Assembly: GCA_012719195.1 (NCBI GenBank)
Contig: JAAYAV010000128.1
Location: 1-14,370, forward strand
Direction: 5' to 3'
DNA length: 14,370 nt
Source: Anaerolineae bacterium
GTDB lineage: Bacteria; Chloroflexota; Anaerolineae; DRVO01
Shown here: positions 13,270-14,370 of the stretch, piece after piece
How positions within the stretch are numbered: the first letter of the stretch is position 1
How the letters are laid out: every line of letters begins with the position of its first letter
Notes under the pieces: generated by a model
The model's database searches: none
Told to the model about the DNA's origin: nothing
What the model saw: only the letters and a program-made list of their open reading frames with translations
Program-made: the position numbers and the translations under genes

Positions 13270-14370
13270 CTAGCCCGCCGTCTCGCCCAGCTTGACCGCC
13301 TGGAAGATCCGCATGCGGACAAGCATCAACATCATACCGCCCACGGCGATCACGAACATGGCGACGAAGACCACGTAGATGTTCGCGATGGCCGACCAAG
13401 CGAGTTGTACTTCGAATGGTGGCGTGAGGGCGTACTTGCCCGCGCCTACCTGCAGGAACTGAATGAACAGCGTGCTCGCCCACACGCCCAGGCCCGTTCC
13501 CACCACCATTCCGGTGCCGATCAGGAACGCCTGCTCCATGGCCAGGAACGCCGACATCTGGCCGATGGAGAGCCCAATCGCTCTCAGTATACCAAGCTCG
13601 ATGAATCGGCGCTGGAAGGACACGAGAGAGTAGAGCAAGAAGCCGAGCACCGTCAGCAGGGCCGACGTGACGAAACCGACCGACAGGATGCCGAACGTGC
13701 CCGTTCGCTCCGGCTGGCTCTCGTAGTCTTTCACCAGCTGCCGAGCGTCGTCGTTGGAGAGCACCATGAGGCCGACCGACTGGACATTGCTGACGATCTC
13801 CTTGGCCTCGAACGCTGGATCAGTCCTCAGCCAGACATCATACGGCACTTGCCCACCGATACGCTCATGCAAGTACTCCAAGTTGGCAATGGCGAAGTAC
13901 CCATCTTCTGGATAGGCAGTCGGGAAGTAGTCGGCCACGTCAACCACGGTGAAGTCGGCCGAGCCGCCCAAGCCGGAGGAGTTGAGTGAAAGCTTGACCT
14001 TGTCGCCGATCCCGATGGCGTAGTCGGCCAGGAACTTCCGGTCCACCACCAGCGCGCCGGTGTCCAGGGCCAGGTTGTTCATCAGGCTGCCGAGTGGGCG
14101 GGGCGCGAAGTCCGATCGCCAGTACGCTACGCGCGGGAAGTCCACCCGGTCGACGCCGAACACCTGCATCTGCGCCGAGGAGCCGCCCAGGCTGGCGTTG
14201 GCAGAGAATCGCCCCACCCGGGTCGCTGCCTGGACGCCCGGCGCCCGGAGGTGCTCGGTGACCGGCAGGAACAGCCACTTCACGGTGGTGGCGGCGAGAG
14301 GATCGGCGGTCGGGGGCTGCTCACCGGTAGAGTCGCTGCCCGAGACGGTGCCGGGACCCTGCCCCGACTC
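13270..14370 (-). CDS. FtsX/MacB-type ABC transporter permease (partial, N-terminus off window)
   Basis: The C-terminal 366 residues of a permease; the frame is open to the right edge, so the GTG at 14283 is not needed as a start. Visible residues about 30-220 are an extracytoplasmic domain with little family signal. Three hydrophobic segments follow at about 227-251, 274-307 and 326-351, the usual end of the FtsX domain, with VSFQRRFIELGILRAIGLS between the first two, a typical cytoplasmic coupling stretch. It lies 42 bases upstream of the AbrB-fused ATPase, its likely energy partner. MacB/LolC-like systems export lipoproteins, peptides or act as mechanotransmitters; the substrate here is not known. 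A plain ABC2-type permease is unlikely from these features. Confidence 0.9.
   Translation of the reverse strand, partial: ESGQGPGTVSGSDSTGEQPPTADPLAATTVKWLFLPVTEHLRAPGVQAATRVGRFSANASLGGSSAQMQVFGVDRVDFPRVAYWRSDFAPRPLGSLMNNLALDTGALVVDRKFLADYAIGIGDKVKLSLNSSGLGGSADFTVVDVADYFPTAYPEDGYFAIANLEYLHERIGGQVPYDVWLRTDPAFEAKEIVSNVQSVGLMVLSNDDARQLVKDYESQPERTGTFGILSVGFVTSALLTVLGFLLYSLVSFQRRFIELGILRAIGLSIGQMSAFLAMEQAFLIGTGMVVGTGLGVWASTLFIQFLQVGAGKYALTPPFEVQLAWSAIANIYVVFVAMFVIAVGGMMLMLVRMRIFQAVKLGETAG

Noticed and set aside
1..14370. CRISPR arrays, tRNA/rRNA genes, insertion sequences or phage attachment sites
   Set aside because: No regularly spaced repeats, cloverleaf-like sequences, transposase motifs or terminal inverted repeats were seen; nearly all DNA is accounted for by the listed genes.

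Overview
The window is high-GC bacterial DNA, almost fully coding, with 15 protein genes (two cut by the window edges) and no RNA genes, insertion sequences or CRISPR that I can see. Gene content points to an anaerobe or facultative anaerobe with NAD-linked flavin/iron-sulfur redox enzymes. The LytR_C-type LCP protein, the MacB-type ABC system and the composition would fit a deep anaerobic lineage of Actinomycetota, Chloroflexota or high-GC Bacillota. The sequence alone does not decide between them.

Region 1 (1-7582, minus strand) is one tightly packed operon of nine genes, read from 7582 down to 1: DRTGG-domain protein, CBS-pair/HATPase protein, second DRTGG protein, PHP-domain phosphoesterase-like protein, NuoE-like [2Fe-2S] subunit, small HATPase protein, HndB-like ferredoxin-fold protein, a NuoF-GltD fusion flavoprotein, and a NuoG/formate-dehydrogenase-like molybdopterin-type subunit that runs off the window. 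The last five resemble the HydC/HydB/HndB set of NAD(P)-linked multimeric hydrogenases and formate dehydrogenases. The catalytic subunit here carries a molybdopterin-enzyme Fe4S4 motif where an [FeFe] hydrogenase would have its H-cluster, so the complex is a NuoEFG-like or formate-dehydrogenase-like NADH oxidoreductase. The first four genes and the small ATPase look like a built-in signalling module. A Rex-like operator (7679-7696) in front of the operon suggests control by the NADH/NAD+ ratio. The most unusual protein is the NuoF fusion: its GltD/NfnB-like tail keeps the FAD-binding parts but lacks the whole second NAD(P)-binding Rossmann subdomain.

Region 2 (7742-9383) holds a LytR-CpsA-Psr cell-wall ligase gene (minus strand) and a divergent promoter region. 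The LCP promoter has an extended -10 box inside a perfect inverted repeat.

Region 3 (9384-11324, plus strand) is a two-gene operon: a DJ-1/PfpI-family protein and a phosphomannomutase/phosphoglucomutase. It ends at a strong hairpin (11353-11379) that separates it from the convergent next operon.

Region 4 (11388-14370, minus strand) is a MacB/LolD-type ABC export or lipoprotein-handling system: an FtsX-type permease (cut at the right edge), an ATPase with an unusual C-terminal AbrB-like domain, and a second ATPase.
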